A DNA stretch of 64,000 nt from Deltaproteobacteria bacterium (lineage in GTDB: Bacteria > Lernaellota > Lernaellaia > JACKCT01), in NCBI GenBank assembly GCA_027493875.1, contig JAOSJX010000025.1:62001-126000 (forward strand). Direction: 5' to 3'. The notes under the pieces are model-generated. The model searched no databases and was not told where the DNA came from. It saw only the letters and a list, made by a program, of their open reading frames with translations. Shown in pieces: positions 19,711-29,572 of the stretch; within the stretch, counting starts at the first letter, position 1; each line of letters opens with the position of its first letter. Made by a program: the position numbers and the translations under genes.

Positions 19711-20966
19711 TTGAGCGAGGGCGAGCGCAAAAGTCCCGACGGGGCGGCGGCGCAGGACCAAAAGAAACAGCAACTCCTCAAGCTGATGAAGCTGGCCGTC
19801 GAGGTCAAGGCTTCCGATATCCACCTCAAGCCCGGCAAGGGCGTCGTCTTCCGCGTCAACGGCCAACTCATGGAAGTCGAGGGATTCCCCCCGCTCTCGG
19901 CGCAGGACGTGGCCGCGTACGCGCGCGCGATGATGACCGAAAAGCAGATCGAGGTTTTTCGCGAGCAAAACGAAATCGACCTCGCGTACTCGATCCCCGG
20001 CATCGGGCGTTTCCGCGCCAACGTCTTTCGCCAGCGCGGCAGCGTGGCGATGGCGTTGCGCACCGTGCCGTTCACCGTGCCCGCGTTTGCGGAGCTCGGA
20101 TTGCCGCCGGTCGTGGAAAAAATCGCCAACGAGCGGCGCGGGCTGGTGCTGGTGACCGGCTCGACGGGCTCGGGCAAATCCACCACGCTCGCGGCGATGG
20201 TCAACTACATCAACTCGACGCGCAACGCGCACATCATCACCATCGAAGACCCCATCGAATTTCTGCTCAAAGACAAAAAAAGCATGATCGCGCAGCGCGA
20301 GGTGGGCTTCGACACGCGCGGGTTTCTGGCCGCGCTGCGTTCGGCGATGCGGCAGGACCCGGACGTGATTCTCGTGGGCGAAATGCGCGACGCCGAAACC
20401 ATCATCACGACGCTCATGGCCGCGGAGACCGGCCACCTCGTGCTCGCCACGCTGCACACGACCGACGTCATGGAAACGATCAACCGCATCCTGTCGTTCT
20501 TCGACGGCGCGCAGGCCACGCAGGTCCGGTATCAGTTCGCCACGGCGATCCGGGCGATCGTTTGTCTGCGTCTGTTGCGGATGCTCGACGGCAAGGACGC
20601 GTTCCGGCGGCGGAAGTCATGGTTTATACGTCGCGCATCGGCGAGATGCTCAAGGACGCCAAACGCACGCACGAGATCCGGGACGCCGTCGCCGCGGGCT
20701 ATACCGCGTACGGCATGCAGACGTTCGACATGAGCCTGATGAAGCTCGTGCTGGAGAAGAAGATCAGCTATCAGGAGGCGCTGGAAAACAGCTCCAACCC
20801 GGGCGATTTCGCGCTCAAATTCAAGGGCGTGTCCTCCACATCCGACACGGATCTTTCGGAATTTCAGCGCATTACCTCCGAAGCCGAACGCAAATTCGCC
20901 GAGAGCCAGGGCGAGACCCTCGACGAGCCGCCGGGCAAGATGGTCATCGAACGGTTCTCGAAATAA
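19711..20966 (+). CDS. pilT: Twitching motility ATPase PilT (apparent frameshift near 20605)
   Basis: [66 protein letters not shown], then [20 protein letters not shown] in the next frame. AAGGAG Shine-Dalgarno ahead of TTG 19711. Confidence 0.9.
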
Positions 20967-21087
20967 GTTAGATATCTCCTAAATATTAAAGCATAATACC
21001 TGACGGGCTGACCCTTACGAATTGTTTTTATGTTGACATGGTTGGAGAATCGTTTACCTTTTGATTACACAATCGGGGGGAATTATC

Positions 21088-22684
21088 ATGAAGGCGGCTC
21101 TTCGAGGCGGCGCGTTTTTCGCGGTGTTATTGCTGGTCGCGGGTATCGCTTCCGCGGACGGGTCCACCGATGCGCGGAACTTGTTGAACGGTCAGTCGGC
21201 CGCGGTGAGCCGTGAGCAGGCGCACGCGGCGGCGTTGGCGCGGCTGGCCTACGAGGAGGAACTCGCCGAGCTCGGGATCGAGCCGGAGGCGATGACCCCG
21301 GCGGACCGCGACCTGCTCATGCAAACCCGGCGCGCGCGCGCGTTGGAGCTCAAAGGCATCAAGACCGAACTCGTCGAACTCGATTTCGCGGCGGCGATTC
21401 TTCAGGACTACCTCGGCGCGGACACCTATGTCGCGGAATCGGCGCCCAACACGAACTACAACACCGCGGATTTCGCGCGGATCGGCCGCCACGACACCGG
21501 ATGGGACAATTTCTTCGGTCAGTTCTACGCCTGCCCGTCCGGGACCGTGGTGGCGGCGGAATTCTGGGCGGACATTACGGACAATCAGTTGACGGGAACG
21601 CTCGACGCGACCGTCGCCAATCTCAGCACGTTCTGGTTCTGGACCACCATCACCTGGAACAATAAGCCGTCCGCCGCCGCGCCGCTGACGGACATCACGC
21701 CGGTTCTGACCACCGACACCGGATACACGGCGCTGACCGCGACGAATACGGTGAAAGCCGTGTGCAACGTCGGCAACACCAACTGGGGCCTCACCGCCTA
21801 TCAGGAATCGTCGGACGAACTCGGCTACGTGGACGTGGCAACGGCCGAACTCGATCCGGACGGCCCGAAAGTCTACGTGCTGATTTATTACGTGGACGAC
21901 AACGACAGTTGCTCCGGCGCCCAGAACATCACGGTGCCGAACTCCGTGTCGGGCACGACCTCCGGCAACTTCGACGACTACGCCGGCACGTGCGGCGGCG
22001 ACGCGGAGGACGTCGTCTATACCTTCACCGGCACGGTCGGCATGCAGTACAACGTCGACCTCATCGGGGGAAGCGGGGCAGGACGTCGCGCTCTACGTCC
22101 GCCAGGGAAGCTGCGGCGGAACGGAGATCGACTGCAACGACGACTACGACGCGTCCGCGTCCGTGGATCACGCGTACTTCGAGTTCGTCGCCGCGGCGAC
22201 GACCACCTACTATGTCTTCGTAGACGGCAATTCGGACGAGGACGGAGATTTCCAACTGACCATCACGTCGTCGACGACGACCACGACGACCACGAGCACC
22301 ACAACGACCACGAGCTCGACGACGACCACCCTGCCGACCACAACCTCGACGACCAGCACCACGGACGGCGGGGATGACGACACCGGCGATGACGATACCG
22401 GTGACGATGATACGGGAGACGACGACACCGGCGACGACGACACCGGCGACGACGACACCGGCGACGATGACACCGGCGATGACGACACCGGCGACGACGA
22501 TGCCGATGACGACGTCGATGACGATGCGGACGATGACGCGGACGACGATGCCGATGATGACGCCGATGACGACGCGGACGACGACGCCGGCGGCGACGAT
22601 GACGACGATACGGCCTCGCCGATCGGCTCCTCCGACGGAGGGGACGACGACGATGACGACGACGGAGGCTGCTGCGGGTGTTGA
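21088..22684 (+). CDS. Secreted protein with C-terminal Thr-rich and (GDDDT)n/(ADDD)n spacer ending GGCCGC* (apparent frameshift near 22075)
   Basis: Signal peptide MKAALRGGAFFAVLLLVAGIASADG. C-terminus TSSTTTTTTTSTTTTT...DGGDDDTGDDDTGDDD...DDDDDDDGGCCGC*. Confidence 0.7.
22371..22505 (+). repeat. 15-bp minisatellite encoding (GDDDT)n, about 8-9 units
   Basis: Variants of GGCGACGACGACACC in tandem. Confidence 0.85.
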
Positions 22685-22687
22685 GTT

Positions 22688-22733
22688 AGTCGCCAGTCGC
22701 CAGTGGCCAGTAGCCAGTGGCCGGTGGCCGGAA
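22688..22733. repeat. Heptamer tandem array (GTCGCCA-type)
   Basis: gtcgcca gtcgcca gtggcca gtagcca gtggccg gtggccg. Confidence 0.75.
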
Positions 22734-22748
22734 AAGAAAGATATCCGG

Positions 22749-22777
22749 GCGCGGGATTCGTCCCGCGCCTTTTTTAT
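22749..22777 (+). terminator. Rho-independent terminator
   Basis: GCGCGGGATTCGTCCCGCGCCTTTTTT. Confidence 0.7.
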
Positions 22778-22833
22778 CCGGTTGATTTGCTGTCTCACGC
22801 GGAGACGCGGAGCGGTGAAGCTATGACAGGCGC

Positions 22834-23034
22834 CTACGCCTCGCCTTTCTTTTGCGCGAAAACCTCGCACGGCATTCCCGAGGCCGCAACCACTTCAACG
22901 CACGGCATCGTTTTGGATTTGAAGTCCAACGCGCGGCAGCCGTGCGGAAAGCGGCGGTCCCACGTCACAAAATAGTGACGGCACCGGCGGCAGAGGGTCG
23001 GATCGGACGGAGGATCGCGGCGGTCGCGTTTCAT
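22834..23034 (-). CDS. Small conserved Cys-rich protein of unknown function (zinc-ribbon-like)
   Basis: CRRCRHYFVTWDRRFPHGCRALDFKSKTMPCVEVVAASGMPCEVF; pattern recalled from small uncharacterised proteobacterial proteins. Confidence 0.7.
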   Translation of the reverse strand: MKRDRRDPPSDPTLCRRCRHYFVTWDRRFPHGCRALDFKSKTMPCVEVVAASGMPCEVFAQKKGEA

Positions 23035-23148
23035 GCGCGCTCATCATACCGAAATCGGCCGGTCGCGCGACCATGCGCGGGACGGCGGCCGGGACGATGG
23101 TCGGCCGAGGCGGATTCGCGCTACAATGCCCCTCGCCGGGGGCGGGTC

Positions 23149-23982
23149 ATGGCACTCGTTTTAATCGCACACGCCGACGACGCGAAACGCGCGGCGCTCG
23201 AAGAAGCGCTGGGCGCGGCGGGCCATGAGGTGCGTTCGGTGGCCGGCGCGCGGGACGCGTTGCTGATGATGGCGAGCCACGAGTTCGACGCGGCGGTGAT
23301 GGGGAGCGCGCTCGGCAACGGAGTCGACGGCGAGGAATGGCGGAACGGGTTGTCGGCGCTGTCGAAGCGCGGCGCCGTCGTCATGCTTGGCGACGAGATG
23401 GCCGGTGGCCCGGATGGCGCCGCGGAACGCCTCGGCGCCGGCGAAGAACCGGCCGCGGTGGTGAACGCGGTGGCGCGCGGACTCCGCCTGCGGGCGCTTC
23501 GGGATGAAGTGAGCCGGCTTCGGAGCGAACTGGACCGGACGCGAAAACGCCTGCGGGCCCTGGAGCAGGAACGCCTTTGGGACATGGTCAAGGACTCGGG
23601 GTGGTATCAAGTGCTCATTGAAAACGTCCCGGACGTCGTGTGGCGTACCGACGCCCAAGGGCGCATTTTGTTCGTCAATCCGGCGGTGCGCCGCGTGCTC
23701 GGCCTGTCGGTCGAGGAATGCCTCGGGCGTCCCATCAACCAGTACATGCCCGAACCGTCCATCAAAAAAATCAACCGCTGGATCGAAGAGGCGCAAAAAT
23801 CCAAGCCGCCGCGCGATCATTTCTTCGGCCACGTCGAATATTATACGAAGGCGGGCGACACGGTGCCGTTTGAAATCCACGTCGCCATCGTGCGCAACAG
23901 CCGGGGCGACGTGCTCGCGTTCGAGGGCATCTCGCGTGATCTGCGCGTGCGCGTCGCGCCGGACGGCCCGGATCGGGAATAG
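23149..23982 (+). CDS. Degenerate receiver domain, coiled coil, PAS domain protein
   Basis: MALVLIAHADDAKRAALEEALGAAGHEVRSVAGARDALLMMASHEFDAAVMGSALGNG, then coiled coil and YQVLIENVPDVVWRTDAQGRILFVNPAVRRVLGLSVEECLGRPI. Confidence 0.75.
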   Translation: MALVLIAHADDAKRAALEEALGAAGHEVRSVAGARDALLMMASHEFDAAVMGSALGNGVDGEEWRNGLSALSKRGAVVMLGDEMAGGPDGAAERLGAGEEPAAVVNAVARGLRLRALRDEVSRLRSELDRTRKRLRALEQERLWDMVKDSGWYQVLIENVPDVVWRTDAQGRILFVNPAVRRVLGLSVEECLGRPINQYMPEPSIKKINRWIEEAQKSKPPRDHFFGHVEYYTKAGDTVPFEIHVAIVRNSRGDVLAFEGISRDLRVRVAPDGPDRE

Positions 23983-23997
23983 GGCGCGCGGCGCCGG

Positions 23998-25434
23998 ATG
24001 ACGAAGTCGTTCACCTTTACGGCCGTCGTTTTTCTCGCCGTGCTCGCGAGCCGTTCGCTTTTTCTTTTCTTTCCGAGTTCGTTTCATTTTTCGTACGAGG
24101 AGGCGCATCAGGGAATCCTGGCGCTTCACCTTGGGCGCGGGCTTGTCCTTCCTCTCGGCGATTACGCCTACGAGAGCTACGCGGGCGGCACCGTTTTTTC
24201 CGGCCTTCTGGCGGCGCTTCCGTTCAAAATATTCGGTCCAACTCTTTTCGCGTTGCGCTTGCCGTCGCTGATTTTGTCGGCGGCGGGCGCCGCGTGTTAC
24301 GCGTTCGCTTTTTATCGTTACGCCGGCCCGCTCGCCGGAATCGCCGCCGCAATCGTCCTGACCGTTTATCCCCCGTATCCCGCATCGATGGACGTCACGG
24401 CGTTCGGCAACCACGCGGAGCTCGCGTCTCTCGGCGGCGCGCTTTTTTTGCTTTTCGCCCGCGTCGTCTTCGACAAACGAAAGGCCGGCATCGCGTCGGC
24501 CGCGCTGCTCGGCGCCGCCGTGGGTTTTTGCGTTTATTACGATCATCTCGCGGTGCTGTTTCTCCCGGCGGCGATCGCTGTTTGGATTTGGACGCAAAAG
24601 AAAGGTCTCGCCGCGCGCGGTGCGGCGGGTTTTCTCGCGGGTATGGCCGCCGGTCTTTCGACGTCTTTTCTCACCGGCGGCCCGGTTCTTTTGGTAAAAA
24701 GAATTTTCGGTTTCGCGGAGACGCCGCCGGGAGGAGTCTGGCCGGAGAGTCCGAATTTTCTTCTCGCGTCCACCGGCCTTTCAACGGGAGGATCGATCGC
24801 GCTGCTGGCGTTCGTCGCCGGTTGCGCGGCCGCGTGGCTCGCGCTGAATCGGCGCGGTCTCACCCGCGAAACGCGGCCGGAGAATCTTGAATTGTGCGTC
24901 TTGCTTGTGGCCGCGGCGTACGTCGGCGCCGTCGCGGCGCTGCGTCCGCACGCGCCCGCGCGCTACGCGTTGCCGGTTTGGCCGCTCCTCGCGGTCGTGC
25001 CGGCGATGCTCGCGCGGCGCGGAAAAGCGTGGATCCTCCCATCGCTCGTTCTTGCGGCGGTCGCGCTCGCGGGATGGCCGGCGCATCTCCGCGCCAAGGT
25101 GGAGCCGGCGCTGTTCGAGCGCGGTTATTCCTATCGCCTCTTTCTTCCCACCTACGCGCATCACCGGGCGATCGGCGCCCGCGCGCGGAAATTAATCGAC
25201 GAGGCGGAAGCGAACGATCCGTGGGACGCCGAAGATCTCTACGAAGGATACGTAATCGGCCACGCGGCGCTCTCGGGCCGGGACGTCCGTGGACATCTCC
25301 GCGCATTGACCCGACCGGACGGAACGCTGCCGGAGAAATTCATCGAAGGCGTGCGCCGCGCCTATGCCGACGCGGGCGGTTCCGCGCCCACGGGCCGCGA
25401 TCAATTCCCGGCGGACTTTTTTAACGATGAATAA
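23998..25434 (+). CDS. GT39/ArnT-like multi-pass membrane glycosyltransferase
   Basis: About 10 hydrophobic segments; FHFSYEEAHQGILALHLGRGLVLPLGDYAYESYAGG and FGNHAELASLGGALFLLFARVV resemble GT39-type proteins. Confidence 0.65.
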   Translation: MTKSFTFTAVVFLAVLASRSLFLFFPSSFHFSYEEAHQGILALHLGRGLVLPLGDYAYESYAGGTVFSGLLAALPFKIFGPTLFALRLPSLILSAAGAACYAFAFYRYAGPLAGIAAAIVLTVYPPYPASMDVTAFGNHAELASLGGALFLLFARVVFDKRKAGIASAALLGAAVGFCVYYDHLAVLFLPAAIAVWIWTQKKGLAARGAAGFLAGMAAGLSTSFLTGGPVLLVKRIFGFAETPPGGVWPESPNFLLASTGLSTGGSIALLAFVAGCAAAWLALNRRGLTRETRPENLELCVLLVAAAYVGAVAALRPHAPARYALPVWPLLAVVPAMLARRGKAWILPSLVLAAVALAGWPAHLRAKVEPALFERGYSYRLFLPTYAHHRAIGARARKLIDEAEANDPWDAEDLYEGYVIGHAALSGRDVRGHLRALTRPDGTLPEKFIEGVRRAYADAGGSAPTGRDQFPADFFNDE

Positions 25435-25592
25435 CGGCGAATGCCGGGGCTGACGCATCGGTCGGGTCGTATCGGACGCTTGATTTTTTTAGATTCGGCG
25501 GATAGTAAATTTTCTAACCGGCACACGAAATACCGGCGGCGGGGTGGTTGGGCCCGGCGTTGCCGCGTGAGCGTGCCTTCGGGAGGAAAGTC

Positions 25593-26806
25593 ATGAAGCG
25601 TCTAAAATTCGTTCTCGTGACCTGCGTGGTAATGGGTATCGTGACGGCGGCTTTCGCCGGCTGGGAAGAGCTCGAGAGCCTGCCCGACGCGCGCTACGGC
25701 GGCGTCCTCGTATCGGACGGAACCTATCTTTACTATTTCGGCGGTTCGAAGGATTTTTTCAACGACGCGCGCGACGACGTCTACCGTTATAATCCGGCGA
25801 CGGATACGTGGGATACGCGTGCCGACATGCCGCAAGGCGTGATCTACCCCTCCGGCGGGATCGTCGGAAACAGCGTGTATCTCTCCGGCGGCTATTATTA
25901 CCCCTACACGCACACCAACGACACGCAGATCTTCGACATATCCGGCAACACCTGGTCCGCCGGATACGATTTTCCGTTCGTCGGCTACGGGGCCGGCGCC
26001 GCGGTCATCGGGAACGACATCTACCACTTGGGCGGTTACGACTACGGCACGTTCTACAATCTCGACGACGTGAACATCTACGACACCGTGGGGATACGTG
26101 GTCCGCCGGCGACACGATGGAGGAAGAGCGCTGGACCCCGGCCGCCTTCAGTGACGGTACCAACCTTTACGCCGTGGGCGGCAACAACGCCGGCTTCGCG
26201 CCGCTCGCGCAGTCGTCCGTCTGGACGCCCACCGTGGACGGAACGTGGACCGACGGGGACATGGCGGATCTGCCCGTTCCCGTCGCCGCGGCGGGATATG
26301 CGGGATGGTATGATTCGGTCGGCGACAATTGGTATTTCTTTCTGCTCGGAGGACGTACGACGGGCTTTACGCTGATCCAAACGGTTCACAAGTACGATCT
26401 GGACGCCGATACCTGGACGACCGAATGCGAAGGTCTTCCCGTCGTTCAGCAGTACACATCGTCGGCGTACGACGATGGATATATTTACGCGGCCGGCGGC
26501 GCGAACGACGACGGCGACGCCCTTGACTGGTTCGCCCGCCTGCCCGTCGACGATTGCGAACCCGCGCCCACCACGACGACCACGACCGTCACCACGACGA
26601 CGACGACCACGACCATCCCCGGCGACGACGACACGGGCGATGACGACACCGGTGACGACGACGCCGACGACGACGCCACCGATGACGATATGGACGACGA
26701 CGCCGACGACGACGCGTCGGACGATGATGACGACGATGATGACGATGCCGCGGACGATGACGACGACGACGACGACGATGATGATGGCGGCTGCTGCGGC
26801 TGCTGA
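25593..26806 (+). CDS. Kelch-repeat secreted protein 1, C-terminal Thr/Asp spacer ending GGCCGC* (apparent frameshift near 26090)
   Basis: Signal peptide; YGGVLVSDGTYLYYFGGS, DIYHLGGYD, DGYIYAAGGANDD...DWFARLPVDDCE; (GDDDT)/(ADDD) spacer, CCGC end. Confidence 0.8.
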
Positions 26807-26841
26807 TCCTCGCTTCGTCTGATCGCGCTGACGCAGAACGG

Positions 26842-26873
26842 AACGGCGGCCCCGGCGGGGCCGCCGTTTTTTC
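26842..26873 (+). terminator. Rho-independent terminator
   Basis: AACGGCGGCCCCGGCGGGGCCGCCGTTTTTT. Confidence 0.75.
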
Positions 26874-27086
26874 TCCGCCGTCCGCGTCGAAACGCGTGCC
26901 GTCCGTCAATTCGGGCCATCCCGGAAACGCCGAAAGTTTCGTCGGTTTTGATAATTTTCTTGTCTTTGGGTGAGTCTGTGGATATCCTCACGCCGATTAA
27001 ACGGCACGGGGAACACGGTGAACGGCGGGAAAATAATATCCCGGCCGTCCCGCAATGGCCCACTGCCCCTTGGATGGGAGTAGGTA

Positions 27087-28283
27087 ATGAGGCGCGTGAA
27101 GCTGATCCTGGTTCTGGCCGTCGTGTTCGGTCTGGCGACCGCGGCCGTCGCCGCCTGGGAATCGCTCGAGAACCTGCCCGCCGCGCGGCTCGCCGGCATG
27201 CTCGTATCCGACGGAACGTACCTGTACTTCATCGGCGGGTCGGACGACAGTGCGGACTGGTCCTCCGGTCAGAAAGACGTTTATCGGTACGATCCCGACC
27301 TCGATACGTGGGATACGCGCGCCGATATACCGATCGGCGTGACCGGGGCCGCGGGCGGATTGGTCCAGAACAAGATTTATGTCGCGGGCGGTGATTTTAC
27401 CCCCATCGACGCGTTCGCGGACGATATGCAGATCTACGACATCGTCGGGAACACCTGGAGCGCCGGCGAAAACATGCCGGGAAGCTATTACGGCTCCGCC
27501 GCCGTGGTGGTGGGAAACGACATCAATATTTTCGGCGGCTTTAATCCGGTCAATTACAACGTGGACGACTGGTTCATCTACGACGCGGTCGGCGATACCT
27601 GGTCGTCGGGCGACGCCATGGATACCGAGCGGTGGGGCGGTTTCGCGTTTACCGACGGGACGAACTTTTACGCGGCGGGCGGAAATGACGGCGCCTTTAG
27701 CACGCAGACCCAGGCCTCCAAATGGGTGGCGCCTTCGGACGCGGGGTGGACCGACGGCGACATGGCGGACCTGCCGACCGAGAAGGCGATGGGAGGATAC
27801 GCGCGGGCCTACGATACGACCGCCGGCGACTGGGTCTTTTACGTGATCGGCGGCTGGTCCACCGGCCTGACGACGGAGCAAACCGTGAACGTTTACCACG
27901 TGGCGACGGATACCTGGACCGCCGGAGACGTCCTCCCTCAAAAGACGGCCGCCGTCGCCGCGGCGTGCCACGACGGGTATATCTATGCGGCGGGCGGCCT
28001 GGACGATGCGGCCAATGAACTCGACTGGTTCGGCCGTCTTGCGGTGGACGACTGCGACGATATCCCCGACGTCGACGATGACGACGACACGGCCGACGAC
28101 GACACCGGCGATGACGACGCCGATGACGATGCCGACGACGACGCCGACGATGACGCCACCGACGACGACATGGACGACGACGCGTCGGACGACGACGATG
28201 ATGACGACGCCGTCGACGACGACGCCGCGGACGACGACGATGACGACGATGACGATGATGACGGCGGCTGCTGCGGCTGCTGA
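27087..28283 (+). CDS. Kelch-repeat secreted protein 2 (intact), Asp-rich spacer ending GGCCGC*
   Basis: MRRVKLILVLAVVFGLATAAVAAWESLENLPAARLAGMLVSDGTYLYFIGGSDD...DWFGRLAVDDCDD...DDDDDDDDDDDGGCCGC*. Confidence 0.85.
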   Translation: MRRVKLILVLAVVFGLATAAVAAWESLENLPAARLAGMLVSDGTYLYFIGGSDDSADWSSGQKDVYRYDPDLDTWDTRADIPIGVTGAAGGLVQNKIYVAGGDFTPIDAFADDMQIYDIVGNTWSAGENMPGSYYGSAAVVVGNDINIFGGFNPVNYNVDDWFIYDAVGDTWSSGDAMDTERWGGFAFTDGTNFYAAGGNDGAFSTQTQASKWVAPSDAGWTDGDMADLPTEKAMGGYARAYDTTAGDWVFYVIGGWSTGLTTEQTVNVYHVATDTWTAGDVLPQKTAAVAAACHDGYIYAAGGLDDAANELDWFGRLAVDDCDDIPDVDDDDDTADDDTGDDDADDDADDDADDDATDDDMDDDASDDDDDDDAVDDDAADDDDDDDDDDDGGCCGC

Positions 28284-28320
28284 TCGTCCCTTCGTCTGAT
28301 CGCGCCGGAATAAAAAAGAA

Positions 28321-28355
28321 AACGGCGGCTCGTCACGGGCCGCCGTTTTTTTTTC
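28321..28355 (+). terminator. Rho-independent terminator
   Basis: AACGGCGGCTCGTCACGGGCCGCCGTTTTTTTTT. Confidence 0.75.
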
Positions 28356-28512
28356 TCCGCCCGCCCCGCCGACTGTGCGGCGGATGACACTTCCCGCACT
28401 TTTCAGTAGGCGCCGCGCCGTCCTCGGATTCTTATCCCGCCGTTCGGAGACGCGCGAAAAGAACTTTTTCCGCGCTCGGGGAAATTCATCCCATTCAAAG
28501 GAGGATGTTTCG

Positions 28513-29382
28513 ATGAAGCGTATTGGTTGGTTCGCGGTGTTGGTTGCCGCTGTTCTGGCCATGGGGGCCATCACGGCGTGCGGCGGCGGAGACGACGACG
28601 ATGACGACGATGATGCCGGCGATGACGATGCGGCGGACGACGATGCGGCGGACGACGACGCGGCGGACGACGACGCCGACGACGACGCGGATGATGATGA
28701 CGACGATGACGCCGACGACGACGCGGATGACGACGCCGACGACGACGCGGATGACGATGCGGACGACGATGACGACGACACCGTGCCCGGAACGCCGCTG
28801 TTCTCCGAGGATTTCGAGGATGACACCCTCGGCGCCGATCCCGGCGCGCCCTGGACCGTCGTCGAGGACGGCGACGCGGATGTCGAAATCATCGACCTCG
28901 ACGAGAAAGCCCAGGACGGCCAGGCGGTGCGCCTCACGTCGGGCGATTCCCTCTCCTACAGCTTCATCGACACGGTCATCTCCTATCCCTATCCGCCCGA
29001 GACCGTGTATATCCGCCTGTTCGCCTCCATCTTCTTCGACGGCGGCGCCTTCGTCGATTTCGCCAAGTTCGACGATTCCAAGGCCAGCGAAAACACCATC
29101 CCCGTTTACAACTTCGGCCTCAACGAAGGCGACGAATCCCCGAGCGTGTACACCGGGCTCGACGTCTTCTTTTGCGAATCGATCGCCTCGGCCGTCTTCT
29201 TCCAGCTCGACGTGATCATCGACCTCATCGGCTTCACGGCGACGACCCTCATCAATGGCGTTCCCTGCGCCGAGGACGCCGGACTCATCTTCGATGAAAT
29301 CCCGGACATCCTGAACTTCTACGTCGGCGGCGAGGGCGCCGATTTCGAAGTTGACGCGGTGAGAGTCCACTACGAGTTCTAA
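28513..29382 (+). CDS. Lipoprotein with Asp-rich linker after the lipobox, C-terminal domain of unknown function
   Basis: MKRIGWFAVLVAAVLAMGAITACGGGDDDDDDDDAGDDDAADDDAADDD...TVPGTPLFSEDFEDDTLG. Confidence 0.8.
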   Translation: MKRIGWFAVLVAAVLAMGAITACGGGDDDDDDDDAGDDDAADDDAADDDAADDDADDDADDDDDDDADDDADDDADDDADDDADDDDDDTVPGTPLFSEDFEDDTLGADPGAPWTVVEDGDADVEIIDLDEKAQDGQAVRLTSGDSLSYSFIDTVISYPYPPETVYIRLFASIFFDGGAFVDFAKFDDSKASENTIPVYNFGLNEGDESPSVYTGLDVFFCESIASAVFFQLDVIIDLIGFTATTLINGVPCAEDAGLIFDEIPDILNFYVGGEGADFEVDAVRVHYEF

Positions 29383-29417
29383 TCGGTCCGGCCCTCCCTT
29401 CCATACGTGATAAAACC

Positions 29418-29448
29418 GCCGGGCGGCCCGCGAGGGCCGCCCGTTTTC
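29418..29448 (+). terminator. Rho-independent terminator
   Basis: CCGGGCGGCCCGCGAGGGCCGCCCGTTTT. Confidence 0.65.
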
Positions 29449-29572
29449 CATATCCGCCGTTCCTGACGTTCAGAAGAATCCTTCTGGATTTCCTGTAAGG
29501 TTTTACGGTAGGATGACCGCCTCGACCCGCGGTCGATAGGGCTCGATTTTTGGTGGATACGTGGAGGGGAGG

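Noticed and set aside
18646-20733. Apparent RecA-PilT fusion protein in one 695-aa ORF
   Set aside because: A one-base shift before 19701 gives an acidic RecA C-terminus ending in TAG (19707-19709), followed by TTG 19711 with an AAGGAG Shine-Dalgarno 9 nt upstream, i.e. two normal genes. The window has many similar indels. High-accuracy reads confirming the frame would revive the fusion.
21033-21060. sigma70-like promoter TTGACA-n16-TACCTT upstream of the 21088 gene
   Set aside because: The -35 box is perfect but the -10 is weak (3 of 6); not reported as a feature.
22371-22510. Possible CRISPR-like array at the 15-bp repeats
   Set aside because: Units are contiguous without spacers and encode (GDDDT)n in frame; a coding minisatellite.
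26997-28937. 646-aa minus-strand ORF (and similar antisense ORFs at 28495-29451, 30499-31278, 33999-34640) rich in Ser or Val/Ile
   Set aside because: Antisense shadows of GAC/GAT (Asp) and ACC/ACG (Thr) repeat tracts; no signal peptide or domain logic.
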